The notes under the pieces are model-generated. The model did no database searches and was not told the DNA's origin. It saw only the letters and a program-made list of their open reading frames with translations. Shown here in pieces: positions 1 through 11,545 of a DNA stretch of 47,959 bases; position 1 is the stretch's first letter, and every line of letters starts with the position of its first letter. The translations under genes were made by a program, and so were the position numbers. The DNA comes from Opitutaceae bacterium (GTDB lineage Bacteria; Verrucomicrobiota; Verrucomicrobiia; Opitutales; Opitutaceae): assembly GCA_016795565.1 (NCBI GenBank), contig JAEUGW010000028.1:1-47959 (forward strand), in the 5' to 3' direction.

Positions 1-136
1 GATGCAGTCGAAGCAGCGCATGAGCGTGTTTCCCAGCGGTGCAGTGAGCCAAATCCAACTGCAATGCAGTAGGAAATCTCCATGTGACGCAGAAGTTTAG
101 CCCACGCAGTCGGCGATTCTACTGCATCGTTCCGGC
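1..136. other. Non-coding left edge with short palindromes
   Basis: I see no gene here. The stretch is clearly less GC-rich (about 50%) than the rest of the window. It holds a perfect 13-nt palindrome at 58-70 (arms actgca/tgcagt around one A) and an 8-bp inverted pair, gatgcagt at 1-8 and actgcatc at 121-128. Because the gene at 137-493 is read towards this stretch, the palindromes lie downstream of it and could act as a transcript end. The stretch is cut by the window edge. Confidence 0.4.
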
Positions 137-493
137 TTAGCTTAGTGCCAATTTCCGGCTTTCTGCATCGGGACCACCATAGCAAACTTCTGCGACACCT
201 CTTTTCGCAAGGTTGTGCTCACGCAGCAGCCGCTCCACTGATGCAAAGAGCCGATCTGCATCGGTTCCATACATATAGTATGTGTATTCCCCTTCTCCGA
301 ACTCGTTTCCATCAAACTCGCCTACTCCAGCTTCAACGATCGCGGATTCTAGCTTCAGTTCCAAATCCATTAGCTGCTGGATTTCTTCTTTCGCCCCGTT
401 TGCGCCTGAAATAGGTATGCGAACGATGAGCGCCTGTTCAACAGGCTTAGCCGGTTCATTCTTCGAGCCAAAGATGCGTTTGAATATGCTCAT
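137..493 (-). CDS. Hypothetical protein, about 118 aa, low-GC
   Basis: I do not recognise a named family. The product is small, soluble and acidic, with no signal peptide or membrane segment. It has an alternating strand/helix pattern (RIPISG near residue 25, a helix rich in E and L, a YTYYMYGTDADRLF block near residue 70, then VCYGGPDAE) that resembles small alpha/beta hypothetical proteins often seen near toxin-immunity loci. That similarity is from memory and weak. ATG at 493 (MSIFKRIFG) is preferred; a TTG at 520 would overlap the stop of the upstream dehydrogenase. Base composition is near 50% GC against about 70% in its neighbour, so it may be recently acquired. The change falls almost exactly at the end of the neighbouring gene. 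Confidence 0.6.
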   Translation of the reverse strand: MSIFKRIFGSKNEPAKPVEQALIVRIPISGANGAKEEIQQLMDLELKLESAIVEAGVGEFDGNEFGEGEYTYYMYGTDADRLFASVERLLREHNLAKRGVAEVCYGGPDAESRKLALS

Positions 494-516
494 CGTGGAA
501 TCGCTAACTTTGACTC

Positions 517-1494
517 TCAAATAATCCGATCAATCAGCACCTCGCCCTTTTCGAAGCGGCGGAGGTTTTCGAGGAACTGTTTGACAAGCTTCACGTCCTG
601 GTCGCCGGTGCCGCCGCCGAGGTGGCAGGTGATGTAGCAGTTGGGCGCGCTCCACAGCGGGTGCGCCGGGGGCAGCGGCTCGGGCTCCATCACGTCGAGA
701 TAGGCGGCGTTGAGGCGGCCGGACTTGAGCGCGGCGATGAGGGCGTCCTGGTCCACCGTCGTGCCGCGGCCGACATTATAGAAGCGCGCGCCGGGCTTCA
801 TGGCCGCGAAACGCGCCGTGTTCATGAAGAACTTGGTGGCGGGGCTGTCGGGCAGCAGGTTGACGACGTGGTCGGCCGCCGCGAAGGCCGCGGGCAGGCC
901 GGCGTCGTTCACGAGCGCCACGCCCTCGTCGCCGCGCGGCGTGCGCCGGTAGGCCGTCACTTGTCCGCCGAAGGGCGCGAGCAGTTCCGCCATGCGTTTC
1001 CCGATGGCACCGAAGCCAAGGAGCAGGAAGTTCTGGCCGGTGAGCACCGAGGCGGTGAAGCGGTCACCGAGGTAGCGCCACTCGCGCGGGCCGTCCTGGT
1101 TGCGCAGCTGCGACGGCAGGTTGCGGGCCAGCGCGAGCATGGCGGCGAGCATCTGCTGGGCGCAGGGATCGGCGAAGACGGCCGACGAATTGGTCACGAG
1201 CGTGCCGCGGCCGGTCATGGCGGCGCGGAATTCCGGCGTGTCGTAGCGCGTGTAGCCGGCGGTGCTCAGCGCCACCCAGCGCACACCGGTTAGCCGCACG
1301 GTGTCGCCGATGTCGGGCTGGCCGAAGGCGACATCCGCCCCGTTCATGGACGGGTCCGCCGCGCCCGCCGCCAGCACGGAGGCCGAGGATTTCGGCGAGT
1401 GGACGAGCCGGTGGCCGACGGCGGCGAGTCCTTTTTGGAAAAGCTCGAGAGCGTCGGGGCGGAAGCCGTGGTTGGTCCAGATCGTCATGCTCAT
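517..1494 (-). CDS. D-isomer-specific 2-hydroxyacid dehydrogenase
   Basis: Predicted cytosolic NAD(P)-dependent dehydrogenase of 325 aa, the usual length for the family. It would interconvert a 2-oxo acid and a D-2-hydroxy acid. The dinucleotide motif LGFGAIGKRMAELL lies near residues 158-171. The three family catalytic positions are visible: Arg in the VGRGTTVDQDAL block, Glu in MEPEPLPPAHPLW, and His in TCHLGGGT near the C-terminus. Closest in style to glyoxylate/hydroxypyruvate reductases and D-3-phosphoglycerate dehydrogenases without the regulatory domain. Substrate cannot be told from sequence. It diverges from the sensor kinase at 1605, with a GC-rich inverted repeat between the two. 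Confidence 0.85.
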   Translation of the reverse strand: MSMTIWTNHGFRPDALELFQKGLAAVGHRLVHSPKSSASVLAAGAADPSMNGADVAFGQPDIGDTVRLTGVRWVALSTAGYTRYDTPEFRAAMTGRGTLVTNSSAVFADPCAQQMLAAMLALARNLPSQLRNQDGPREWRYLGDRFTASVLTGQNFLLLGFGAIGKRMAELLAPFGGQVTAYRRTPRGDEGVALVNDAGLPAAFAAADHVVNLLPDSPATKFFMNTARFAAMKPGARFYNVGRGTTVDQDALIAALKSGRLNAAYLDVMEPEPLPPAHPLWSAPNCYITCHLGGGTGDQDVKLVKQFLENLRRFEKGEVLIDRII

Positions 1495-1516
1495 GCGCCC
1501 GCCAAAGTCGGGGGCC

Positions 1517-1553
1517 GGCCGCGCCGCGGCAAATCAAAAGCCGCCGCGCGGCC
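1517..1553. promoter_or_regulatory. GC-rich inverted repeat in divergent intergenic region
   Basis: Two 14-nt arms (1517-1530 and 1540-1553) pair with two mismatches around the A-rich loop aaatcaaaa. The stem can be extended outward by gtcggg/cccgac. It lies between the divergent dehydrogenase and sensor-kinase genes, so it could be an operator or a 5' leader hairpin. It lacks a clear T-tract, so terminator function is less likely. Confidence 0.4.
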
Positions 1554-1604
1554 CGACCGGGTGGGAGATTGACGACGGCGACGACGCGCGATTGCGTTGG
1601 GCCG

Positions 1605-5425
<3,821 letters not shown>

Positions 5426-5429
<4 letters not shown>

Positions 5430-6346
5430 AGACCACCGCCACCGTCCTCGTCGTTGACGACACCCCCGCCAACCTCGGCGTCGTGCTCGAGACGCTCGGC
5501 GCGGCCGGGTTGCGCGTGCTCGTCGCCGAGAGCGGCCCGCGCGCGCTGGAGCTGCTGATGCAGCAGCCGGTGCACCTCGTGCTGCTCGACGTGATCATGC
5601 CGGGTATGGACGGCTTCGCCACCTGCGCGGAGATCCGCCGGCACGCGGCCTGGGCCGACCTGCCCATCCTCTTCATGACGGCGGTGGACGAGCCCGCGCA
5701 GAAGGTCCGCGCACTGGAGGCCGGCGCCGTGGACTACATCAGCAAGCCGGTGCATCCGCCCGAGGTGCTGGCGCGGGTGCGCACCCACCTCGACCTGCAG
5801 GCCGCCCGCTGCGCCCTGCAGCAGCAGAACGACAAGCTGGAGGCCGAGATCACGCTGCGGCTCGATGCCGAGGCGCAGCTGGCCCAGTCGCTCGACCGGG
5901 CGCTGCTGGTGTCGGATCGCGAGGGCCGCATCATTTTCCACACGCTGCGCGCCGCGCAACTGCTGCACAAGCACCTGCCCCGGCACCGGCCCGGCCACCT
6001 GCCCTCCGAGCTGGCGGCGGCCGAGCGCTACGTGAGCCCGGTCGGCGCGCTGCTGCTCAACCGCTTCACGCAGCGCGACGACGATGCACTGAGCATCCTT
6101 TACCTGGTCGAGGAGCACACGCCCGCCGGCCCGGCCGAGCTGACCCGGCTCGGGCTCACGCCGCGCCAGAGCGAGGTGCTCTACTGGGTGGCGCAGGGCA
6201 AGACCAACGCCGAGATCGCGATCATCCTCGGGGCCAGCCCGCGCACGATCGACAAGCACGTCGAGCAGCTCCTCGAGCGCCTCGGCGTGGAAAACCGTCT
6301 CGCCGCCGCCACCAAGGCCAACGACGTGCTGCGCAGCCCGGCCTGA
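5426..6346 (+). CDS. Response regulator, receiver plus LuxR-type HTH
   Basis: Cytosolic DNA-binding response regulator of 306 aa. The N-terminal receiver carries phospho-acceptor Asp55 (LLDVIMPGMDGF), the acidic pair Asp11/Asp12 and the Lys in ISKPVHPPE. A predicted coiled coil (residues about 130-150) leads into a PAS-like middle segment (ALLVSDREGRIIFHT). The C-terminus is a LuxR/GerE helix-turn-helix (LTPRQSEVLYWVAQGKTNAEI, about residues 235-298). It starts at the ATGA overlap with the hybrid kinase, so the two are almost certainly co-translated partners. The inserted middle domain is unusual for a NarL-type regulator and resembles the N-terminal half of the receiver-less LuxR protein at 16061. 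Confidence 0.9.
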
Positions 6347-6351
6347 GCGGG

Positions 6352-7257
6352 TCAGGCCCCGGCCCGGCGACGCCACGCGGCCAGCCCGAGCGCCAACCCG
6401 CCGGCGAGCAGCGCGTAGGTGGACGGCTCGGGAACAGCCAGCACCTGGCCGTCAATGAAGCGGTAGTCGCTCGAGCCCGTGACGAGCTGGGTGAGGCCCG
6501 AGCCGTCGAGGTTTGCCCGGTAGACGCCGTGATATTGCTGCGTGAAGTAGATCGCCGTATCGGTGACGAACAGGCCGCTGGGCGCCCCGACCAGATCAAT
6601 CGAGTCTATCAGCGTCGTCACGCCGGTGCCGTCGAGGTTCGCGCGCTGCACCTGCCGGCCGGTCAGGTTCACCCAGTAGAGGAAGGTGGCGGTGGCATCG
6701 ATGCCGTAGGGGATGTTGCCGCCGGCGGACGCGAGCGTGACCACGCCCGTGCCATCCAGGTTGGAGCGCTGGATCGTGTGGGCCGTGGCGTTGGTCCAAT
6801 AGAGGAAGTTGTCGGTGACATCCACGCCCTGGAGGAAGGGCGAGCCCCCAACCGTCGTGAGCGTGGTGACGCCCGTGCCGTCCAGGTTGGAGCGGAATAC
6901 GCCGCCGCTGATGTTCACCCAGTAGAGGTTGGTCGAGCTGACGGCGACATCGCGGGGCATGGAGAGGCCGCTCGCGATTTCGGTGCGGTTATTGCCGTCG
7001 GGGTCCATCCGCCAGAGCTTGCCGGCGTTATCCTCGGAGAAATAGACATGGGTGCCGTCGTAGGCGACGCCCCAGGGGTTGGTGAGCGTGGGCGTGAGGT
7101 CGGTCACGTTGGCGCCGTTGCCGTCCGCGCGGAGCACGCGGTCATTGCCGTTCTGGGCCCAGAAGATGACGCTCTGCGCCGACAACGCCGTGGTGAATGC
7201 CAGAGAGCCGACCAACAGGACGCGGCGGTGAAGGGGTGTTGCTCTCATCGCGCCCAT
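6352..7257 (-). CDS. PEP-CTERM-anchored YWTD/LDLR-class-B-like repeat protein
   Basis: Secreted protein of 301 aa. It has an N-terminal signal peptide (VLLVGSLAFTTALSAQS) and a C-terminal PEP-CTERM signal: VPEPSTYALL, a hydrophobic stretch, then WRRRAGA. The body is a beta-propeller of about six repeats with a consensus like R(S/A)NLDGTGVTTL...LYW(V/T)N, which resembles the YWTD repeats of LDL-receptor class B domains and DUF5050 proteins. PEP-CTERM proteins are exported and processed by an exosortase, often for surface or exopolysaccharide roles. No enzyme motif is visible. The ATG at 7257 is preferred because it fits the CC-ATG context of the window; ATG at 7248 is possible. It ends 5 nt from the convergent response regulator gene. 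Confidence 0.8.
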   Translation of the reverse strand: MGAMRATPLHRRVLLVGSLAFTTALSAQSVIFWAQNGNDRVLRADGNGANVTDLTPTLTNPWGVAYDGTHVYFSEDNAGKLWRMDPDGNNRTEIASGLSMPRDVAVSSTNLYWVNISGGVFRSNLDGTGVTTLTTVGGSPFLQGVDVTDNFLYWTNATAHTIQRSNLDGTGVVTLASAGGNIPYGIDATATFLYWVNLTGRQVQRANLDGTGVTTLIDSIDLVGAPSGLFVTDTAIYFTQQYHGVYRANLDGSGLTQLVTGSSDYRFIDGQVLAVPEPSTYALLAGGLALGLAAWRRRAGA

Positions 7258-7261
7258 GGTA

Positions 7262-7288
7262 GCGTATTCGCGCCGGAGCGGAATACGC
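7262..7288. promoter_or_regulatory. Inverted repeat upstream of PEP-CTERM gene
   Basis: Perfect 8-bp arms, gcgtattc (7262-7269) and gaatacgc (7281-7288), are separated by 11 bp. They lie directly upstream of the start of the PEP-CTERM gene. The size and spacing suit a dimeric regulator operator, or a hairpin in the mRNA leader. Confidence 0.4.
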
Positions 7289-7312
7289 AGAATTACGTAG
7301 GCAGCGAGAATG

Positions 7313-7341
7313 AATGCCCCGGGGCGGGCTTCCGGGGCATT
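7313..7341 (-). terminator. Hairpin downstream of the M13 peptidase gene
   Basis: A perfect 10-bp stem (aatgccccgg/ccggggcatt) with a 9-nt loop lies about 45 nt past the stop of the peptidase gene. On the minus strand it is followed by the weakly T-rich CATTCTC. It probably ends that transcript before the PEP-CTERM gene. Confidence 0.55.
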
Positions 7342-7386
7342 GGCTTGAAACCTTGCGCGGGTGCGGTCGCCCGCGCGTCTCCGCCC

Positions 7387-9417
7387 TCACCAGATCTTGG
7401 CGCGCTTTTCCGGGGCGACCCACATCGGGTCGCCTGCCTTGATGCCGAAGGCGTCGTAGAAGGGCTGGAAGTTCACCAGCGGCCCGATGGCGCGGAAGCG
7501 GCCGGGCGAGTGCGAGTCCACCTCGACGCGGCGGCGGGCCTCGTTGTCGCGGATGTTGGTGCGCCAGACCTGCGCCCAGGACAGGAAGAAGCGCTGCTCC
7601 GGCGTGAAGCCGTCGATGAGTTTCCGCTCCTTGCCCGCGAGCGAGCGCTGGAGGGCTTCGTAGGCGATGGAGACGCCGCCGAGGTCGGCGATGTTCTCCC
7701 CGAGGGTGAGCCGGCCCTTCACATGCAGGCCGGGCAGGGCCTCGTAGGCGTTGTATTGCTCCACCATCTTCAGGGCGCGCTCCTCAAAGGCGGCGGCGTC
7801 CTCGGCGGTCCACCAGTCGGTGAGGTTGCCCTCGGCGTCGTAGCGGCGGCCCTGGTCGTCGAAGCCGTGCGTGATCTCGTGGCCGATGACGGCGCCGATG
7901 CCGCCGTAGTTGACGGCGTCGTCGAGCGTGAAGTCAAAGAACGGGGGCTGGAGGATGCCGGCGGGGAAGTTGATGTTGTTGGCGGTGGGCTGGAAATAGG
8001 CGTTCACCGTCGGGGGCGTCATGGACCACTCGGTCTTGTCCACGGGCTGGCCGAGCTTGGCCGTGTTGCGCCGCACCTCGAACTCGGTCGAGGCGCGGAC
8101 GTTGGCGAAGTAGTTGTCGCGGACGACGGGGACGGTCGAGTAGTCCTTCCACTTTTCCGGGTGGCCGATCTTGGCGTAGAAGCGGGTGAATTTGGCGAGG
8201 GCCTTCTGCCGGGTGGGCTCGGTCATCCAATCCAGCTGCGCGAGGCGGTCCTTCATCACGGCGGTGATGTTGGCGATCAGCGCGGCCATGCGGGCCTTGG
8301 CCTCGGGCGGGTAATAGCGGGCGACGTAGAGCTGGCCGAGGGCCTCGCCGATCTGGCCGTCCACCACGCGGGCGGTGCGCTGCCAGCGGGGCTCCATGGC
8401 GGGCGTGCCCTGGAGCTCGGTGCTGTAGAAGCGGAAGACCTCCTGCTCGAAGGCGGCGGTGAGATAGGGGGCGGCGTTGCGCAGGATCTTGTAGCGCAGG
8501 TAAACCTTCCAGTCGTCGAGCGGGCGGGCGGCGAGCTGGGCCTGCAGGCCCTCGAAGAATTTCGGCTGGCCCACGATGATCTCGGCGGCGGCGGGGCCGC
8601 CGATGCCGCGATCCGCCAGGTAGGCGGCCAGGGGGAAGGCCGGCACCTTGGCCGCGAGCTCGGCGGTGGGCATCTTGTTGTAGTTGGCGACGCGGTCGCG
8701 GAGCTCGGTGGGCGTCTTGGCGTTGACCGCCAGCGCGGTCTCGATGTCGAGCAGTTGCTTCGCCGCCGCGGCGGCGGCGGCGGGCGTGTCCCCGGCCAGC
8801 TCGAACAGCTTGGCCGCATGCCCGACGAAGCCGTCGCGGAACTTCGCGAACTTCCCGTCGAAATAGTAATCCTTGGACGGCAGGCTGAGGCCGCCCTGGA
8901 AGGCGTAGAGCGCGTTGATGTCGCTCTTTTTCTGGTCGGCGAAGACCACCACGCCGAAAAACCCGGAGACGCCCTGGTTGTGCAGCACGGCGAGCGTGTG
9001 GGCGAGGTCGGTCAGGTTGTTCATCGCGGCGACCTGCGCGAGGTCGGTGGCGATGGGCTTGGTGCCGGCGGCGTCAATGGTGCCGGTGTCCATCGCCGAG
9101 AGGAAGAAGTCGCCGACCTTCTGCTCGACGGAGCCGGGCTCGTGCGATTTGGCGGCGGCCGCCTCGAGGATGGCCTTCAGGCCCGCCTGGTTGTATTGGT
9201 CCAGCTCGCCAAACGCGGCCCAGCGGGACTTGTCAGCCGGGATCGGGTTGTCCTTCGACCAGTTGCCCCAGGCGTAACGGGCGAAGTCGGCGCGCGGGTC
9301 CACGGTGGTGTCCATGTAGGCGGGGCTGAAGCGCGGGACCGGCGGCAGGTCGGTGGCGGCGAGCGGCAGGCAGGCGGCCAGACTGGCCGCGGCGAGGAGG
9401 AGACGGGGATGTTTCAT
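7387..9417 (-). CDS. M13 family zinc metallopeptidase (PepO/neprilysin-like)
   Basis: Predicted exported zinc endopeptidase of 676 aa, the typical length for M13. A signal peptide (LLLAAASLAACLPLAA) precedes the mature start at about residue 22. The zinc site is HEITHGFDDQG with His513, Glu514 and His517, and the third ligand Glu lies in the downstream ENIADLGG motif. The substrate-binding NAYF motif (VNAYFQPTANN) and the C-terminal W are present; the usual C-terminal CxxW cysteine is replaced (AKIW). The family cleaves peptides below about 5 kDa on the outer side of the membrane. The leader before ATG is pyrimidine-rich (CCTTTCCTCC) with no Shine-Dalgarno. Confidence 0.95.
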   Translation of the reverse strand: MKHPRLLLAAASLAACLPLAATDLPPVPRFSPAYMDTTVDPRADFARYAWGNWSKDNPIPADKSRWAAFGELDQYNQAGLKAILEAAAAKSHEPGSVEQKVGDFFLSAMDTGTIDAAGTKPIATDLAQVAAMNNLTDLAHTLAVLHNQGVSGFFGVVVFADQKKSDINALYAFQGGLSLPSKDYYFDGKFAKFRDGFVGHAAKLFELAGDTPAAAAAAAKQLLDIETALAVNAKTPTELRDRVANYNKMPTAELAAKVPAFPLAAYLADRGIGGPAAAEIIVGQPKFFEGLQAQLAARPLDDWKVYLRYKILRNAAPYLTAAFEQEVFRFYSTELQGTPAMEPRWQRTARVVDGQIGEALGQLYVARYYPPEAKARMAALIANITAVMKDRLAQLDWMTEPTRQKALAKFTRFYAKIGHPEKWKDYSTVPVVRDNYFANVRASTEFEVRRNTAKLGQPVDKTEWSMTPPTVNAYFQPTANNINFPAGILQPPFFDFTLDDAVNYGGIGAVIGHEITHGFDDQGRRYDAEGNLTDWWTAEDAAAFEERALKMVEQYNAYEALPGLHVKGRLTLGENIADLGGVSIAYEALQRSLAGKERKLIDGFTPEQRFFLSWAQVWRTNIRDNEARRRVEVDSHSPGRFRAIGPLVNFQPFYDAFGIKAGDPMWVAPEKRAKIW

Positions 9418-9493
9418 GGAGGAAAGGTTGATGTAGCCGGGCCGGCGGTTTTGGCAACGAGCCAGTGACCGGCGGCGGATTTCGCGCGGTGAA

Positions 9494-10849
9494 TCACCGC
9501 AGGGCGACCGCGAACGGCGCCCCGGTGCGGGCCTTCACGTCGTCGAGGGAGACGCCGGGATGCAGCTCGATGAGCACGAGGCCGCCGCCCTGGGGCTTCA
9601 CCTCGAACACGCACAGGTCGGTGATGATGAGGCTGACGACGCCCTTGCCGGTGATGGGCAGCGAGCATTGCGGCAAAATCTTCGGGCTGCCGTCCTTCGC
9701 GCAGTGCTCCATGACGGCGACCACGCGGCGCACGCCGGCGACGAGGTCCATCGCGCCGCCCGGGCCCTTCACCATCTTGCCCGGGACCATCCAGTTCGCG
9801 ATGTCGCCGTTGTCGGCCACCTCGAGCGCGCCGAGAATGGAAAGATCGATGTGCCCGCCGCGAATCATGGCGAACGAGTCGGCGCTGGAGAAAAAGGCCG
9901 AGCCGGGAATCGTCGATATGGTCTGCTTGCCGGCGTTGATCAGGTCGGCGTCCACCTGATCGTCGGGCGGAAACGGCCCGATGCCGAGCAGGCCGTTCTC
10001 GGACTGGAGCGTGACGTTCATGCCCGGCGGGATGAAATTGGCCACGAGGGTCGGGATGCCGATGCCGAGGTTGACGTAGTAGCCGTCGCGCAATTCCTGC
10101 GCGGCGCGGCGGGCCATCAGCTCGCGGATCGGCGTTTCCTTTTTCGAGGCGGCGGCACCCTGCACGGTGCGGAACTCGATGCGTTTCTCGTAATTCGTTC
10201 CCTGGATGATGCGGTCCACGTAGATGCCCGGCGTGTGGATGTCGTCGGGCGCCAGCTCCCCCACCTCGACGAGCTGCTCGACCTCGGCGACGCACACCTT
10301 GCCGCAGGTGGCGATCATCGGGTTGAAGTTCCGCGCGGTTTTCCGGAAGACGAGGTTGCCGGACTTGTCGCCCTTCCACGCCTTCACGATCGAGACATCG
10401 GCGCGGATGCCCGGCTCCAGCACGTATTCCCGGCCGTCGAAAACCTTGGTCTCCTTGCCCTCCGCCAGCTTCGTGCCGAACGCGGTGCGCGTGTAGAAAC
10501 CCGGGATGCCCGCGCCGCCGGCGCGCAACCGCTCGGCCAGCGTGCCCTGCGGGATGAGTTCGAGCTCGAGCTCACCCGCCAGCACCTGGCGCTCGAACTC
10601 CTTGTTCTCGCCGACGTAGGAGGCCATGACCTTTTTCACCTGCCGCCCGTTCAGCAGCACGCCCATGCCGAAGCCGTCCACGCCGGCGTTGTTGCCGACG
10701 ATGGTCAGGCCCTTCACGCCACTGTCGCGCAGCGCGGCGATGAGATTCTCGGGGATGCCGCAGAGCCCGAAGCCGCCGGCGGCGATGGTCAGGTTGTCGT
10801 GCAAGAGGCCCGCGAGGGCAGCGGTGGCGTCGGGGTAAACTTTACTCAT
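9494..10849 (-). CDS. Fused 3-oxoacid (succinyl-CoA:3-ketoacid) CoA-transferase, A and B subunits
   Basis: Transfers CoA from succinyl-CoA to acetoacetate, giving acetoacetyl-CoA for the thiolase encoded upstream. The 451-aa chain contains subunit A ([16 protein letters not shown] near residue 25; [14 protein letters not shown]) and subunit B ([18 protein letters not shown]) joined by a short linker around residues 225-240. The active-site Glu is Glu284 in [11 protein letters not shown]. Most bacteria make the two subunits from separate genes; the fused form resembles mitochondrial SCOT (OXCT1). It lies downstream of the thiolase gene, with a toxin-antitoxin pair wedged between. In this locus it completes the conversion of acetoacetate from homogentisate into acetyl-CoA. 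Confidence 0.93.
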   Translation of the reverse strand: MSKVYPDATAALAGLLHDNLTIAAGGFGLCGIPENLIAALRDSGVKGLTIVGNNAGVDGFGMGVLLNGRQVKKVMASYVGENKEFERQVLAGELELELIPQGTLAERLRAGGAGIPGFYTRTAFGTKLAEGKETKVFDGREYVLEPGIRADVSIVKAWKGDKSGNLVFRKTARNFNPMIATCGKVCVAEVEQLVEVGELAPDDIHTPGIYVDRIIQGTNYEKRIEFRTVQGAAASKKETPIRELMARRAAQELRDGYYVNLGIGIPTLVANFIPPGMNVTLQSENGLLGIGPFPPDDQVDADLINAGKQTISTIPGSAFFSSADSFAMIRGGHIDLSILGALEVADNGDIANWMVPGKMVKGPGGAMDLVAGVRRVVAVMEHCAKDGSPKILPQCSLPITGKGVVSLIITDLCVFEVKPQGGGLVLIELHPGVSLDDVKARTGAPFAVALR

Positions 10850-10865
10850 GGGGAAAGCGGCAAAT

Positions 10866-11168
10866 TCAACTCATATTCAGATCCGCCGGATTACGCCGGC
10901 CATCCCAGATGGTCGCAATTTCGACCAGGTGGGACGATTCGTTGACCCGATAGAAAATCGCGTAATGCGGTGGCACGGCGATCCGACGAAATCCGGGGCG
11001 GAATGCCACCACCCGGCCGCGACAGGGAAAAACATCCAAAGCCAGTGCCGCATCTAAAATGGCCGCCCCAATTTTCTCCGCCGCGAGGGGGCTGCCTTGG
11101 GCGATGAACTCGACGATGTCGATCAAATCGCGTTCGGCTTTCGCGCCAAGGATTACCTTGTAGCCCAT
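10866..11168 (-). CDS. Type II toxin of the RelE/ParE superfamily
   Basis: A 100-aa protein with the RelE/ParE fold signature: [17 protein letters not shown] at the N-terminus, a central [17 protein letters not shown] segment, and the C-terminal [24 protein letters not shown] strand block. Members are ribosome-dependent mRNases or gyrase inhibitors; which applies here cannot be told. It overlaps the antitoxin gene by 16 nt and lies 16 nt before the CoA-transferase start. The reading frame is complete, so it appears functional. Confidence 0.85.
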   Translation of the reverse strand: MGYKVILGAKAERDLIDIVEFIAQGSPLAAEKIGAAILDAALALDVFPCRGRVVAFRPGFRRIAVPPHYAIFYRVNESSHLVEIATIWDGRRNPADLNMS

Positions 11169-11359
11169 CCCTTGATTTTTTTGCGAACCTCCTCGATCGG
11201 AATCGTGGGTTCGGTTTCCAGCGACCTGATGCCCTCGTCAATCGCAGCCAGCATCTCGGGTGTCTCCTCCATGTGCTCAAAAAACCAGTGGCGGAGCACG
11301 GCCTGCTCCTGCGGCGGGAGCGTCTCGATGGCCTGCTGGATTTCCGCGAGCTTGGTCAT
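11153..11359 (-). CDS. Antitoxin paired with the RelE/ParE toxin
   Basis: A 68-aa, acidic, helical protein (LAEIQQAIETLPPQEQAVLRHW near the start, [10 protein letters not shown] at the end). This matches small antitoxins often annotated as addiction-module components that precede ParE-like toxins. No ribbon-helix-helix signature is obvious, so the DNA-binding mode is uncertain. The gene order (antitoxin first) and the 16-nt overlap with the toxin are typical of the type. Its ATG overlaps by 4 nt (ATGA) the stop of a 28-codon relic reading frame upstream, which could couple its translation to that leader. Confidence 0.8.
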   Translation of the reverse strand: MTKLAEIQQAIETLPPQEQAVLRHWFFEHMEETPEMLAAIDEGIRSLETEPTIPIEEVRKKIKGWATR

Positions 11360-11442
11360 GGCCGGAAGCTAGTCATCCGGCTTGGTCCTGCAAGCTCGCA
11401 ACCGCCGGGGGCGGTGGTGGCGTTGGGGTGGACTTTGCTCAT
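11356..11442 (-). pseudogene. 28-codon relic of the CoA-transferase 5' end, upstream of the antitoxin
   Basis: The frame begins MSKVHPNATTAPGG. The intact transferase at 10849 begins [14 protein letters not shown]: nine of the first fourteen residues are identical. The DNA match continues through the start codon into the leader (actttgctcatgggga versus actttactcatgggga). After this the sequence is unrelated, and the frame closes in a TGA that overlaps the antitoxin ATG as ATGA. It looks like a copy of the transferase start left behind when the toxin-antitoxin pair entered the operon. It may now act as a translated leader for the antitoxin. Confidence 0.7.
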
Positions 11443-11460
11443 GGGGACGAAAGGTGGATT

Positions 11461-11543
11461 TAAACGCGGAGATCGCGGAGGACGCGGAGAAATTCGTAGT
11501 GGCTTCGGCGAGCGCTCCGCGATCTCTGCGCCCTCCGCGTTAA
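11461..11543. repeat. Imperfect palindrome built of GCGGAG units
   Basis: Two 29-nt arms (11461-11489 and 11515-11543) are imperfect inverted copies, each containing GCGGAG three times at nearly regular spacing. The right arm ends 2 nt before the thiolase stop codon. Similar cGCGGAGatc repeats occur between genes in Verrucomicrobiota (from memory). It could fold into a long hairpin and end or protect the thiolase mRNA. Confidence 0.6.
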
Positions 11544-11545
11544 GA

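Noticed and set aside
1..136. Possible integron attC site after the low-GC gene
   Set aside because: Only one good core-like GTTGGAT was found on the minus strand; the partner core has a mismatch and no L boxes are visible.
6529..9468. 979-codon plus-strand open frame across the PEP-CTERM and M13 genes
   Set aside because: It covers two well-supported minus-strand genes and has no recognisable domain; a shadow frame.
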